This document shows, piece after piece, positions 41,422-50,266 of a DNA stretch of 64,000 bases (position 1 is its first letter; every line of letters begins with the position of its first letter). The DNA lies in contig NZ_WMLB01000017.1 in NCBI RefSeq assembly GCF_009709675.1, forward strand, positions 186,001 through 250,000. Direction: 5' to 3'. A model generated the notes under the pieces. It made no database searches and was not told the DNA's origin. It saw only the letters and a list, made by a program, of their open reading frames with translations. A program made the translations under genes and the position numbers. This stretch comes from Agromyces bracchium (GTDB taxonomy: Bacteria > Actinomycetota > Actinomycetes > Actinomycetales > Microbacteriaceae).

Positions 41422-42282
41422 GTGACCCACCCTCGCGACGCGCATGCGCCCGTCGATCCGCACGACGTCGACCTCGGCGGCATCCGCGGCTGGCTGTTCG
41501 ACCTCGACGGGGTGCTGACGCCGACGGCGGTCGTCCACATGCACGCGTGGGCGCGGCTGTTCGCGCCGTTCCTCGAGGCGCAGGGTGCGGAGCCGTATCG
41601 CGACGCCGACTACTTCGCCTACATCGACGGCAAGCCGCGCTACGACGGGGTCCGGTCGCTGCTCGAGAGCCGCGGCATCCGCCTGCCCGAGGGCGAGGTC
41701 TCCGACGCGCCGACGGAGGAGACCGTGCACGGGCTCGGCAACCGCAAGAACGAGGCCTTCAACGCGACCCTCGCCGAGGAGGGCGTCGAGCCGTACCCCG
41801 CGAGCGTCGCGCTGCTCGACGCGATCGAGCGTGCGGGCGGGGATGTCGCGGTGGTGTCGAGCTCGAAGAACGCGCCCGCGGTGCTCGAGGCCGCCGGGCT
41901 CGCCGAGCGCTTCGAGGTCGTCGTCGACGGCGCCGTCGCGGCACGCGAGGGCATCGTGGGCAAGCCGGCGCCCGACATGTTCGAGCGCGCGGCCGAACTG
42001 CTGGGCCTCGCACCCGAGGAGTGCGCCGTGATCGAGGACGCCGAGTCCGGCGTGAAGGCCGGCGCGAGCGGGCCGTTCGCGCTCGTCGTGGGCGTCGACC
42101 GCGGGGTCGGACGCGAGGCGCTCACCGAACTCGGGGCCGACGTGATCGTCGACGAGCTCGACGAGCTGATCCCGGCGCTCGAGCGCGCCGGCGAGACCTC
42201 CGCCATTCTCAACGACGCGGCCGACCCGCAGACCCCCACCCCCGGCGCATCCGCCGTTGCAGAAGAGGAGGACCGCGCATGA
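41422..42282 (+). CDS. pgmB: Beta-phosphoglucomutase family HAD hydrolase
   Basis: 286 residues. HAD motif I is FDLDGVL with the nucleophile Asp, motif II VVSSSKN, motif III GKPAPDMF, motif IV EDAESGVKAG. This is the beta-PGM pattern. It interconverts beta-glucose 1-phosphate and glucose 6-phosphate, the product of the GH65 phosphorylase encoded next (ATGA overlap). GAAAGGA lies about 7 bases before the GTG start. The C-terminal ~35 residues are a disordered tail. Confidence 0.92.
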   Translation: MTHPRDAHAPVDPHDVDLGGIRGWLFDLDGVLTPTAVVHMHAWARLFAPFLEAQGAEPYRDADYFAYIDGKPRYDGVRSLLESRGIRLPEGEVSDAPTEETVHGLGNRKNEAFNATLAEEGVEPYPASVALLDAIERAGGDVAVVSSSKNAPAVLEAAGLAERFEVVVDGAVAAREGIVGKPAPDMFERAAELLGLAPEECAVIEDAESGVKAGASGPFALVVGVDRGVGREALTELGADVIVDELDELIPALERAGETSAILNDAADPQTPTPGASAVAEEEDRA

Positions 42283-44801
42283 GGTTCGCCGACACCGATC
42301 CGCTGAACCGCACGATCTTCCCCGTCGACGAGTGGGCGCTCGTCGAGACCGAGTTCGGCAGCGACGACATGGGCCGCACCGAGACGCTGTTCGCGGTCGG
42401 CAACGGCTACCTCGGCCTCCGCGGCAACGTCGAGGAGGGCCGCGACGGCCACGTGCACGGCACGTTCATCAACGGGTTCCACGAGACCTGGCCGATCCGC
42501 CACGCCGAGGAGGCGTTCGGGTTCGCGCGCGTCGGGCAGACGATCGTGAACGCTCCGGATGCCAAGGTCATCCGCCTCTACGTCGACGATGAGCCGCTCG
42601 TCATCACCGAGGCCGAGATCATGGGGTACGAGCGCCGGCTCGACTTCCGGCTCGGCGTGGTGAGCCGCCGCATCGAGTGGCGCACCCCGTCGGGCAAGCG
42701 CGTGCTCATCACGAGCCGGCGCATGGCGAGCTTCACCGACCGGCACCTCGGCGTCATCGACTACGAGGTCGAGATGCTCGATGCGGATGCCGCGGTCACG
42801 ATCTCGAGCCAGCTGCTGAACCGGCAGGACGGGCGCGACGAGTACCGCAGCGGCGTCACCGAGGCGCCGGGCGCGTTCGACCCTCGCAAGGCCGAGACGT
42901 TCACCGAGCGCGTGCTGCAGCCGCGTGTGCAGAAGAAGTCGGAGGACGGCCGCTACGTCCTCGGCTACCAGACGACGAATTCCAAGATGGCGATCGCGGT
43001 CGGCGCGCAGCACTCGATCACGACCGACAACGAGTTCAGCGAGAGCGGCTCGATCGGCGACGACCTCGCCAAGCACATCTACCGCGTCCGCGCGCGACAG
43101 GGCGTGCCTATCCGCATCACCAAGCTCATCAGCTACCACACGGCCCGGAAGGTGCCGGCGCGCGAGCTCGTCGACCGCTGCGAGCGCACGCTCGACCGCG
43201 GCGCCGAGATCGGCGTCGCCGAGCTGTTCGCCCAGCAGCGCTCGTGGCTCGAGGACTTCTGGGCACGCTCCGACGTCGAGATCTCCGGCCAGCCCGAGTT
43301 GCAGCAGGCGACCAGGTGGAACCTGTTCCAGCTCGTCCAGGCGACGGCTCGCACCGACGGCGGCGGCGTCGCCGCGAAGGGCGTCTCGGGCTCCGGCTAC
43401 GGCGGGCACTACTTCTGGGACTCCGAGATCTACGTCATGCCGTTCCTCAGCTACACCGCGCCGATCGTGGCGCGCAACGTGCTGCGCTTCCGGCAGCGGA
43501 TGCTGGAGCCCGCCCGCGCCCGCGCGCTGGAGATGAACCAGCACGGGGCCCTCTTCCCGTGGCGGACCATCAACGGGCTCGAATCGAGCGCGTACTACGC
43601 GGCGGGGACCGCGCAGTACCACATCGACGCCGACATCTCCTATGCGCTCACGCAGTACGTGGCCGCGACCGGCGACGAGGACTTCCTCGCGCGCGGGGCG
43701 ATCGACATCCTCGTCGAGACGGCGCGCATGTGGGAGGACCTCGGGTTCTGGCGCACGAACGCCGACGACGTGTTCCACATCCACGGGGTCACCGGTCCCG
43801 ACGAGTACACGACCGTCGTGAACGACAACCTGTACACGAACGTCATGGCGCGCGCGAACCTCGCGGCCGCGGCATCCGCCGTCGACGACCTGCAGGTGCT
43901 CGACCCGCACGCGCACAAGAAGCTCATCGAACGGCTCGGCGTGACGCCCGCCGAGGTGGCCGGATGGCGCCGCGCCGCCGCGCACATGCACATCCCGTTC
44001 GACGAGAAGCTCGGCGTGCACCCGCAGGACGCCGCGTTCCTCGAGAAGGAACTGTGGGACCTCGAGCACACGCCCGACAACCGGCTCCCGCTGCTGCTGC
44101 ACTACCACCCGCTCGTCATCTACCGCTTCCAGGTGCTGAAGCAGGCCGACGTCGTGCTCGCCCTCTACCTGCAGGGCGACCGGTTCACGACCGAGGAGAA
44201 GCTCGCCGACTTCGAGTACTACGACCCGCTCACGACGGGCGACTCGACGCTGTCGGCGGTCGTGCAGTCGATCATCGCGTCCGAGGTCGGGTACCACGAG
44301 CTCGCGCTCCGGTACTTCCGGTCGGCCCTGTTCGTCGACCTCGCCGACCTGCACCACAACGCCGCCGACGGCGTGCACGTGGCGTCGACCGGCGGCGTGT
44401 GGGCGGGCCTGGTGTCCGGTTTCGGTGGATTCCGCGACCACAACGGGCGCTTCACGTTCGATCCCCGGCTTCCCGACGGCTGGGAGCGCCTGTCGTTCAA
44501 GCTGACGATCCGCGGAACGCGCGTTCGGGTCGACCTGACCGAGGACGCGATCCGGTTCCGGCTCGAGACCGGCGGGCCCGATGCCGAGCTGGTGCTCGGG
44601 GTCCGCGGGAACGAGGTCGTCGTGACGGCCGACGCCCCGGTCGTCGTCCCGCTCGACGGGCACGGCGCACGTCGCGTCGGGGCGCCGACGATGCAGAACG
44701 TCCGCGGCGCGCGCCGGGCCGACGGCACCCTGCTCACGGCGTCGATCCCGACGCTGTCGCTCGACGTCGACGAGGAGGAGCAGGCCGCGATCTTCGATTG
44801 A
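42279..44801 (+). CDS. GH65 glycoside phosphorylase (maltose/trehalose/kojibiose phosphorylase family)
   Basis: 840 residues. N-terminal beta-sandwich domain (about 1-290), then an (alpha/alpha)6 barrel with SGSGYGGHYFWDSEIYVMPF and HGVTGPDEYT, where the Glu is the general acid. A C-terminal beta domain follows. GH65 enzymes cleave alpha-glucosides with phosphate, usually giving beta-glucose 1-phosphate, which suits the co-translated beta-phosphoglucomutase. Which disaccharide is used cannot be read from the sequence. Confidence 0.93.
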   Translation: MRFADTDPLNRTIFPVDEWALVETEFGSDDMGRTETLFAVGNGYLGLRGNVEEGRDGHVHGTFINGFHETWPIRHAEEAFGFARVGQTIVNAPDAKVIRLYVDDEPLVITEAEIMGYERRLDFRLGVVSRRIEWRTPSGKRVLITSRRMASFTDRHLGVIDYEVEMLDADAAVTISSQLLNRQDGRDEYRSGVTEAPGAFDPRKAETFTERVLQPRVQKKSEDGRYVLGYQTTNSKMAIAVGAQHSITTDNEFSESGSIGDDLAKHIYRVRARQGVPIRITKLISYHTARKVPARELVDRCERTLDRGAEIGVAELFAQQRSWLEDFWARSDVEISGQPELQQATRWNLFQLVQATARTDGGGVAAKGVSGSGYGGHYFWDSEIYVMPFLSYTAPIVARNVLRFRQRMLEPARARALEMNQHGALFPWRTINGLESSAYYAAGTAQYHIDADISYALTQYVAATGDEDFLARGAIDILVETARMWEDLGFWRTNADDVFHIHGVTGPDEYTTVVNDNLYTNVMARANLAAAASAVDDLQVLDPHAHKKLIERLGVTPAEVAGWRRAAAHMHIPFDEKLGVHPQDAAFLEKELWDLEHTPDNRLPLLLHYHPLVIYRFQVLKQADVVLALYLQGDRFTTEEKLADFEYYDPLTTGDSTLSAVVQSIIASEVGYHELALRYFRSALFVDLADLHHNAADGVHVASTGGVWAGLVSGFGGFRDHNGRFTFDPRLPDGWERLSFKLTIRGTRVRVDLTEDAIRFRLETGGPDAELVLGVRGNEVVVTADAPVVVPLDGHGARRVGAPTMQNVRGARRADGTLLTASIPTLSLDVDEEEQAAIFD

Positions 44802-44900
44802 GTCGAAGCTCTCGGAACCGCATCGTTCCGCCCGTGGCCCGGCGGGTTCGCACGGGCTGCGGTTAGCATGTGAGTCGAAAACGCACCGGACGGGAGACCT

Positions 44901-45650
44901 GTGGGCCTACTGGACAACTTCGAGAAGGGTCTCGAGCGCGCGGTCAACGGCGCGTTCGCGAAGACCTTCCGCTCGGGGCTGCAGCCCGTGGAGATCACCG
45001 CCGCGCTGAAGCGCGAGATCGACACGAAGGCCGCCGTCGTCTCGCGCGACCGCGTGCTGGTGCCGAATCGCTTCATCGTGCGGATGTCGCCCGCCGACCA
45101 CCAGCGGATGGACTCCCTCGGTCCGGCGCTCATCGACGAGCTCACCGATCTCGTGCAGAAGCACGCGGCGAACCAGCGGTTCCAGTTCGCCGGCGGCATC
45201 TCGATCGTGCTGCATCCCGACCCGGGCCTCTCGGAGGGCATGGTGCAGGTCGAGTCGCAGAACGTGAAGGGCCGCGTCGCCTGGACGCCCGTGCTCGACG
45301 TCGACGGCCGCCGCCATCCGATCCTCAAGGGCCGCACGGTCATCGGGCGCGGCAGCGAGGCCGATCTCACGCTCGACGACTCCGGCGCCTCGCGCCGCCA
45401 CGCCGAGGTCCAGTGGGACGGCCAGCGCGCCCGCGTGCGCGACCTCGGCTCCACGAACGGCACGCAGCTCGATGGGCGGCCCGTGAAGGAGTCGGTGCTC
45501 GAGCCCGATTCGGTCATCACGATCGGCCGCTCGCGTATCGTGTTCCGGGTGCTCGCCCAAGCCGACCCCACCGACACCGCGGCCGCCCGCCGCGTCGATC
45601 CGGCCGCAGAGCGTCGCGACGGCGGCGGGTTCTGGGGGCCCGAGCGATGA
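44901..45650 (+). CDS. fhaA: FhaA: DUF3662 and FHA domain protein
   Basis: 249 residues. DUF3662 (about 1-115, starting GLLDNFEKGLERAVNGAFAK) plus a C-terminal FHA domain with GRGSEADL, SRRHAEV and DLGSTNGT. FHA domains bind phosphothreonine peptides; in mycobacteria FhaA binds the MurJ pseudokinase complex and regulates peptidoglycan synthesis. GTG start with GGGAG upstream; TAGCAT at about 44864 could be the -10 for the whole operon. The stop overlaps fhaB. Confidence 0.93.
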   Translation: MGLLDNFEKGLERAVNGAFAKTFRSGLQPVEITAALKREIDTKAAVVSRDRVLVPNRFIVRMSPADHQRMDSLGPALIDELTDLVQKHAANQRFQFAGGISIVLHPDPGLSEGMVQVESQNVKGRVAWTPVLDVDGRRHPILKGRTVIGRGSEADLTLDDSGASRRHAEVQWDGQRARVRDLGSTNGTQLDGRPVKESVLEPDSVITIGRSRIVFRVLAQADPTDTAAARRVDPAAERRDGGGFWGPER

Positions 45651-46186
45651 GTGAACTCACGCTGCTCGTCCTGCAGCTCGGCTTCCTGCTGCTGCTGTGG
45701 GTGTTCGTGTTCGCCATCGTCTACGCGCTGCGCAGCGACCTGTTCGGCCAGCGCGTGCGCAAGCTGCAGCCGGATGCCGCGGCCGCCGGCGCAGCGCCCG
45801 GCCCCGCCCCGGCGGCGAACGCGACCGCCCCGACCGCCGCGGTCTCCAAGCCGGCGCCGGTGCCGTCGGGCGGTGGTGGCGATGCGACCGCCGAGAACGC
45901 CTCGCGGCTCGTCATCACGTCCGGCGCGAAGTCCGGCGCCGAGTTCCCGCTCGGGCGCGACGAGATCACGATCGGCCGTTCGAGCGACTCGGCGATCATC
46001 ATCCGCGACGACTACACGTCGACCCACCACGCCCGCCTCATGCTCTGGAACGGTCGCTGGATGATCCAGGACCTCGACTCCACGAACGGCACGTTCCTCA
46101 ACGGCTCCCGAGTCACCGTGCCCACGCCCATCCCGCTCGGAGCCACCGTCAAGGTCGGAGCGACGACGTTCGAGCTGCGGCGGTAG
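45647..46186 (+). CDS. fhaB: FhaB/FipA: membrane-anchored FHA domain protein
   Basis: 179 residues. One N-terminal membrane helix (about 5-27), an Ala/Pro-rich linker, and a C-terminal FHA domain with IGRSSDSAIII, TSTHHARL and DLDSTNGT. It is a phosphothreonine reader in cell division and kinase signalling. ATGA overlap with fhaA, and 3 bases before pstP, mark tight translational linkage. Confidence 0.93.
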   Translation: MSELTLLVLQLGFLLLLWVFVFAIVYALRSDLFGQRVRKLQPDAAAAGAAPGPAPAANATAPTAAVSKPAPVPSGGGGDATAENASRLVITSGAKSGAEFPLGRDEITIGRSSDSAIIIRDDYTSTHHARLMLWNGRWMIQDLDSTNGTFLNGSRVTVPTPIPLGATVKVGATTFELRR

Positions 46187-46189
46187 CCC

Positions 46190-47422
46190 ATGGCCAGCGT
46201 CAAGGCGAGCGCGGCGGTCTCGCACGTCGGTCGGGTCCGCGCGAGCAACCAGGACTCGGGCTACGCCGGCCGCCGACTGTTCCTCGTCGCCGACGGCATG
46301 GGCGGCCACGCCGGCGGCGACGTCGCGAGTGCGATCGCGACGCGCCGCATCGCCGAGGCCGACGCCGACTACGACTCGTCGGCGGATGCCGCGGCGGCCC
46401 TCGAATCCGCGCTCCTCTCGGCGAACCGCAACCTCGAGGAGACGGTCGCCGAGCACTCCGAGCTCACCGGCATGGGCACCACGACGAGCGCGATGCTCGT
46501 GCAGCAGGACCGCGTCGTCATCGCCCACATCGGCGACTCCCGCGTCTACCTCTTCCGTTCGGGCGAACTCAGCCAGGTCTCCACCGACCACACCTTCGTC
46601 CAGCGACTCGTCGATGCCGGTCGCATCACGGCCGAGGAGGCCATGGTCCACCCGCGGCGCTCGGTGCTCATGCGCGTCCTCGGCGACGTCGAGGCATCCC
46701 CTGAGATCGACACCATGGTGATCGACACCCACCCGGGCGACCGGTGGATGATGTGCTCCGACGGGCTCTCGGGCGTCGTCTCGTTCGACGACATCCACGA
46801 GATGCTCTCGGCGGACGCCGGTGCGAAGCAGGTCGCCGACCGACTCGTGAAGGCGTCGCTCGACGGCGGCGCCCCCGACAACGTCACGGTCGTGGTCGTC
46901 GACATCGGCGATCCGCCCGCCCCCGACACGCCGCCGCTCATCGTGGGCTCGGCCGCCGCGCCCCTCGCCTTCGGCACGGCGCCCGAGCCGGCGCGCCGCC
47001 CCGGCATCCGCCTCACGCCGTTCCGACCGCACCCGGTGCAGGAGACGCACTTCGAGCCCGACTCGGAGGAGTACTTCGACGAGCTGATCGAGGAGGACGA
47101 GCGCCGGCGGAGGCGTCGGCGCATCATGTGGGGCGTCTGGATCGCGCTGCTCGTCGGCGCGATCGTCACGGTCACCACGCTCGGCTACCAGTGGACCCAG
47201 ACGCGGTACTACGTCGGCGAGTACAACGGCCGCGTCGCGATCTACCAGGGCATCCAGCAGGATCTCGGCCCGATCTCCCTGCACCGCCTCCACTCCGAGA
47301 CACCCGTCGACATCGCCGACCTGAAGGCCTACGACCAGCAACGGGTCGAGCAGACGATCACCGCGGGCACGCTCGAGGAGGCCATGCGCATCGTGGACCG
47401 ATTGGAGGAGTCCGTTGACTGA
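46190..47422 (+). CDS. pstP: PstP: PP2C-type Ser/Thr protein phosphatase
   Basis: 410 residues. PP2C core (about 1-240) with SNQDSGYA, VADGMGGHAGGDVAS, GMGTTTSAM, HIGDSRVYL, CSDGLSG and PDNVTVVVV, the metal-binding aspartates being present. An Arg-rich segment leads to one membrane helix (about 313-333) and an extracellular tail. It should reverse phosphorylation by PknA and PknB. GATG start just after fhaB; the stop overlaps rodA. Confidence 0.95.
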   Translation: MASVKASAAVSHVGRVRASNQDSGYAGRRLFLVADGMGGHAGGDVASAIATRRIAEADADYDSSADAAAALESALLSANRNLEETVAEHSELTGMGTTTSAMLVQQDRVVIAHIGDSRVYLFRSGELSQVSTDHTFVQRLVDAGRITAEEAMVHPRRSVLMRVLGDVEASPEIDTMVIDTHPGDRWMMCSDGLSGVVSFDDIHEMLSADAGAKQVADRLVKASLDGGAPDNVTVVVVDIGDPPAPDTPPLIVGSAAAPLAFGTAPEPARRPGIRLTPFRPHPVQETHFEPDSEEYFDELIEEDERRRRRRRIMWGVWIALLVGAIVTVTTLGYQWTQTRYYVGEYNGRVAIYQGIQQDLGPISLHRLHSETPVDIADLKAYDQQRVEQTITAGTLEEAMRIVDRLEESVD

Positions 47423-48815
47423 CCGAGGCGCGGCACGCGCACCCGAGCGCGCCCCCGCGACGGGGAGCGTGCGCCGCATCCGCATGCCGCAGAAGCTGCG
47501 GAACCTCGAGCTCGGCCTGCTCATCGTGGCGTGCGTGATCAACGCCGGCGCGATCGTGCTCGTGCAGCTCGGCGCCCTCGGTCGCGTGGACACGCAGCTC
47601 GTGCTGCTCGGCGCGGGGCTCTCCGCGCTGGTGTTCGGACTGCACATCGCGATGCGCTTCGTGGCGCGCGACGCCGACCCGTTCCTCCTGCCGATCGCGA
47701 CGGTCCTGAACGGACTCGGCATCGCCATGATCTACCGCATCGACATCGCCTACGGCGACGCCGGGTGGGACAGCGCGGCCGTCCGCCAGATCGTCTGGAG
47801 CGTGATCGCGATCGCCGCCGCGCTCGCGACCATCCTGCTGATCCGCAACCACCGCATGCTGTTCCGCTACACCTATCTCTCCGGGCTCATCGCGATCGTC
47901 CTCCTGCTGCTGCCGCTCGTGCCGGGCCTCGGCCAGACGAGGGGCGGCGCGCGCGTCTGGATCGGCATCGGCGACCTCGTCACGTTCCAGCCCGGCGAGA
48001 TCGCGAAGATCGCCCTCGCGGTGTTCTTCGCCGGCTACCTCGTGCGCAACCGCGATTCGCTCTCGATGGTGGGCCGCACGTTCCTCGGCATGCGGTTCCC
48101 GCGCGGGCGCGACCTCGGGCCGCTGCTGGTCGTCTGGGCCCTGTCGATGGCGGTCATCGTCTTCCAGCGCGACCTCGGCACCGCCCTGCTCTACTTCGGG
48201 CTCTTCCTCGTGATGCTCTACGTCGCGACGAGCCGGCTCTCGTGGGTCGTGCTCGGGCTCAGCCTGTTCTTCGCGGGCGCGATCATCGCCAGCCAGACGC
48301 TCGACTACGTCAACGGGCGCTTCCAGAACTGGCTGAACGCGTTCGACCCCGCCGTGTACGACGCGCAGGGCGGCTCGTTCCAGCTCGTGCAGGGTCTGTT
48401 CGGGCTCGCCAACGGCGGACTCATCGGCACCGGACTCGGCCAGGGCCGACCCGACCTCACGCCGGTCCCGCAGTCCGACTACATCATCGCGAGCCTCGGC
48501 GAGGAGCTCGGGCTCGCCGGCCTCTTCGCGATCCTCGCGCTCTACGTGCTCTTCGTGGCGCGCGGCTTCCGCATCGGGTTCGCCGGGCAGGACGACTTCG
48601 GCAAGCTCCTCGGCGTCGGGCTCTCGTTCGTCGTGGCCCTCCAGGTCTTCATCGTCGTCGGCGGCGTGACCCGCGTCATCCCGCTCACCGGCCTCACGAC
48701 GCCCTTCCTCGCGGCCGGCGGCTCGTCGCTCGTCGCCAACTGGATCATCGTCGCGCTCCTGCTCCGGCTCTCCGACACGGTCCGCAACCACCCGAGGCTG
48801 GTGATCGACGGATGA
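47415..48815 (+). CDS. rodA: RodA/FtsW family peptidoglycan glycosyltransferase (SEDS)
   Basis: 466 residues with about ten to twelve membrane helices. FQPGEIAKIALAVFFAGYL, FQRDLGTALLYFG and IIASLGEELGLAG are SEDS-family signatures, the catalytic Asp being in the QRDLG loop region. It polymerises lipid II together with the PBP encoded next. A TTG at 47415, 4 bases after GGAGGAG, fits the overlap with pstP; a GTG or ATG further in (47484) is possible. The stop overlaps pbpA. Confidence 0.93.
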   Translation: MTDRGAARAPERAPATGSVRRIRMPQKLRNLELGLLIVACVINAGAIVLVQLGALGRVDTQLVLLGAGLSALVFGLHIAMRFVARDADPFLLPIATVLNGLGIAMIYRIDIAYGDAGWDSAAVRQIVWSVIAIAAALATILLIRNHRMLFRYTYLSGLIAIVLLLLPLVPGLGQTRGGARVWIGIGDLVTFQPGEIAKIALAVFFAGYLVRNRDSLSMVGRTFLGMRFPRGRDLGPLLVVWALSMAVIVFQRDLGTALLYFGLFLVMLYVATSRLSWVVLGLSLFFAGAIIASQTLDYVNGRFQNWLNAFDPAVYDAQGGSFQLVQGLFGLANGGLIGTGLGQGRPDLTPVPQSDYIIASLGEELGLAGLFAILALYVLFVARGFRIGFAGQDDFGKLLGVGLSFVVALQVFIVVGGVTRVIPLTGLTTPFLAAGGSSLVANWIIVALLLRLSDTVRNHPRLVIDG

Positions 48816-50266
48816 ACCGCGAACTCAAGCGGGTGACGATCGTCTCCCTCCTCATGTTCCTCACGCTCTTCGTCGCCTCGACGATCATCCAGTACGTGCA
48901 GGCCGACAACCTCGCCGCCGATCCGCGCAACGCGCGGACGCTGTACCAGAGCTACTCGGTCGAGCGGGGCCCGATCCTCGTCGGGGGCGAGCCGATCGCG
49001 TTCTCCGAGCCGTCCGACGACGACTACAAGTTCCAGCGGATCTACGCCGACGGCCCGCTGTACGCCCCCGTCACCGGCTTCATCCCGGTCAACGGCGAGG
49101 CGACGGGGCTCGAGGGATCACTGAACGCCGAGCTCAGCGGCACCTCGGAGTCGCAGTTCTTCGACTCGCTGAACCGGCTCATCTCCGGCCAGGACCCGAT
49201 GGGCGCCTCCGTCGAGGTCACGATCGACCCGGTGGCCCAGCGAGCGGCATGGGACGCCCTCGGCGACTACACGGGCGCCATCATCGTGACCCAGCCGAGC
49301 AGCGGGCGCATCATCGCGATGGTGACGAAGCCCACCTACGACCCGAACACGCTCGCCGTGCACAACGGCGAGGAGGTCGACCAGACCTACCAGAACCTCG
49401 TCGAGGACCCGGGCGACCCGCTCTTCAACCGGGCGACCGGCGGCGACATGAACCCGCCCGGATCGGTGTTCAAGCTCGTGATGACGGCGGCCGCGCTCGA
49501 GTCCGGCCAGTACACGCCCGACAGCACCTTCCCGAACCCCGCCGAGTTCACGCTGCCCGGGACGAGCTCGGTCGTGCGCAATTCCAGCGGCGGCTCGTGC
49601 GGCGGCGGGTCCGAGGTGACCCTCGCGACCGCGCTGCGGCTCTCGTGCAACATCCCGTTCGCCGAACTCGCCCTCGAGCTCGGCGACGACGCGATCCGTG
49701 CGCAGGCCGAGAAGTTCGGCTTCAACTCCGACTTCGCGATCCCGAACCCCACCGAGACGAGCACCTACCCGGAGAACCCGGACGAGCCGCAGACGGCGCT
49801 GACCGGCTTCGGCCAGGGCGACGTGCGGGCGACCCCGATGCAGATGGCCATGGTCTCGGCGGCGATCGCGAACGGCGGCATCGTGATGGATCCCGACCTC
49901 GTCGAGTCGATCACGGCACCCGACTTCCGCCCGATCGAGGAGTTCGACGCCTCGCAGTTCGGCCGCGCGATCAGCGAGTCCACGGCCCGGACGATGACCG
50001 AGATGATGGTCAACGGCGTCGAGAACGGCGCCGCGAGTAATGCAAGAATAGACGGCGTCAGCGTGGCCGGTAAGACGGGTACAGCGGAGAACGGCGAGGA
50101 CGATCCCTACACCTTGTGGTTCACAGGTTTTGCCCCCGCCGACGACCCTCAGTATGCGATCACGGTGCTCGTGGAAGACGGCGGAGGGCTTGGTCAGGAG
50201 GGGTTCGGCAATCTGATTGCCGCGCCATTGGCGAAACAGGTACTAGAGGCGGTGCTGAACAAATGA
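48812..50266 (+). CDS. pbpA: PbpA: class B penicillin-binding protein (transpeptidase)
   Basis: 484 residues. N-terminal membrane anchor (about 8-28), dimerisation region, and transpeptidase domain with the serine motif PGSVFK, the middle motif SCN, and AGKTGTAE. It crosslinks peptidoglycan with RodA. Codon use changes sharply at 50036: roughly one third of the last 76 codons end in A or T (AGA, ATA, CTA, GTA, TTG, AAA among them), while the rest of the gene is nearly all G/C-ending. The protein motif stays intact. ATGA overlap with pknA. Confidence 0.95.
   Translation: MNRELKRVTIVSLLMFLTLFVASTIIQYVQADNLAADPRNARTLYQSYSVERGPILVGGEPIAFSEPSDDDYKFQRIYADGPLYAPVTGFIPVNGEATGLEGSLNAELSGTSESQFFDSLNRLISGQDPMGASVEVTIDPVAQRAAWDALGDYTGAIIVTQPSSGRIIAMVTKPTYDPNTLAVHNGEEVDQTYQNLVEDPGDPLFNRATGGDMNPPGSVFKLVMTAAALESGQYTPDSTFPNPAEFTLPGTSSVVRNSSGGSCGGGSEVTLATALRLSCNIPFAELALELGDDAIRAQAEKFGFNSDFAIPNPTETSTYPENPDEPQTALTGFGQGDVRATPMQMAMVSAAIANGGIVMDPDLVESITAPDFRPIEEFDASQFGRAISESTARTMTEMMVNGVENGAASNARIDGVSVAGKTGTAENGEDDPYTLWFTGFAPADDPQYAITVLVEDGGGLGQEGFGNLIAAPLAKQVLEAVLNK

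Noticed and set aside
41640..47728. Very long minus-strand open frames opposite the GH65 and kinase operon genes
   Set aside because: They are antisense to well-recognised genes, have the composition of shadow frames (Arg, Asp, Val, Gly runs) and no family motif.
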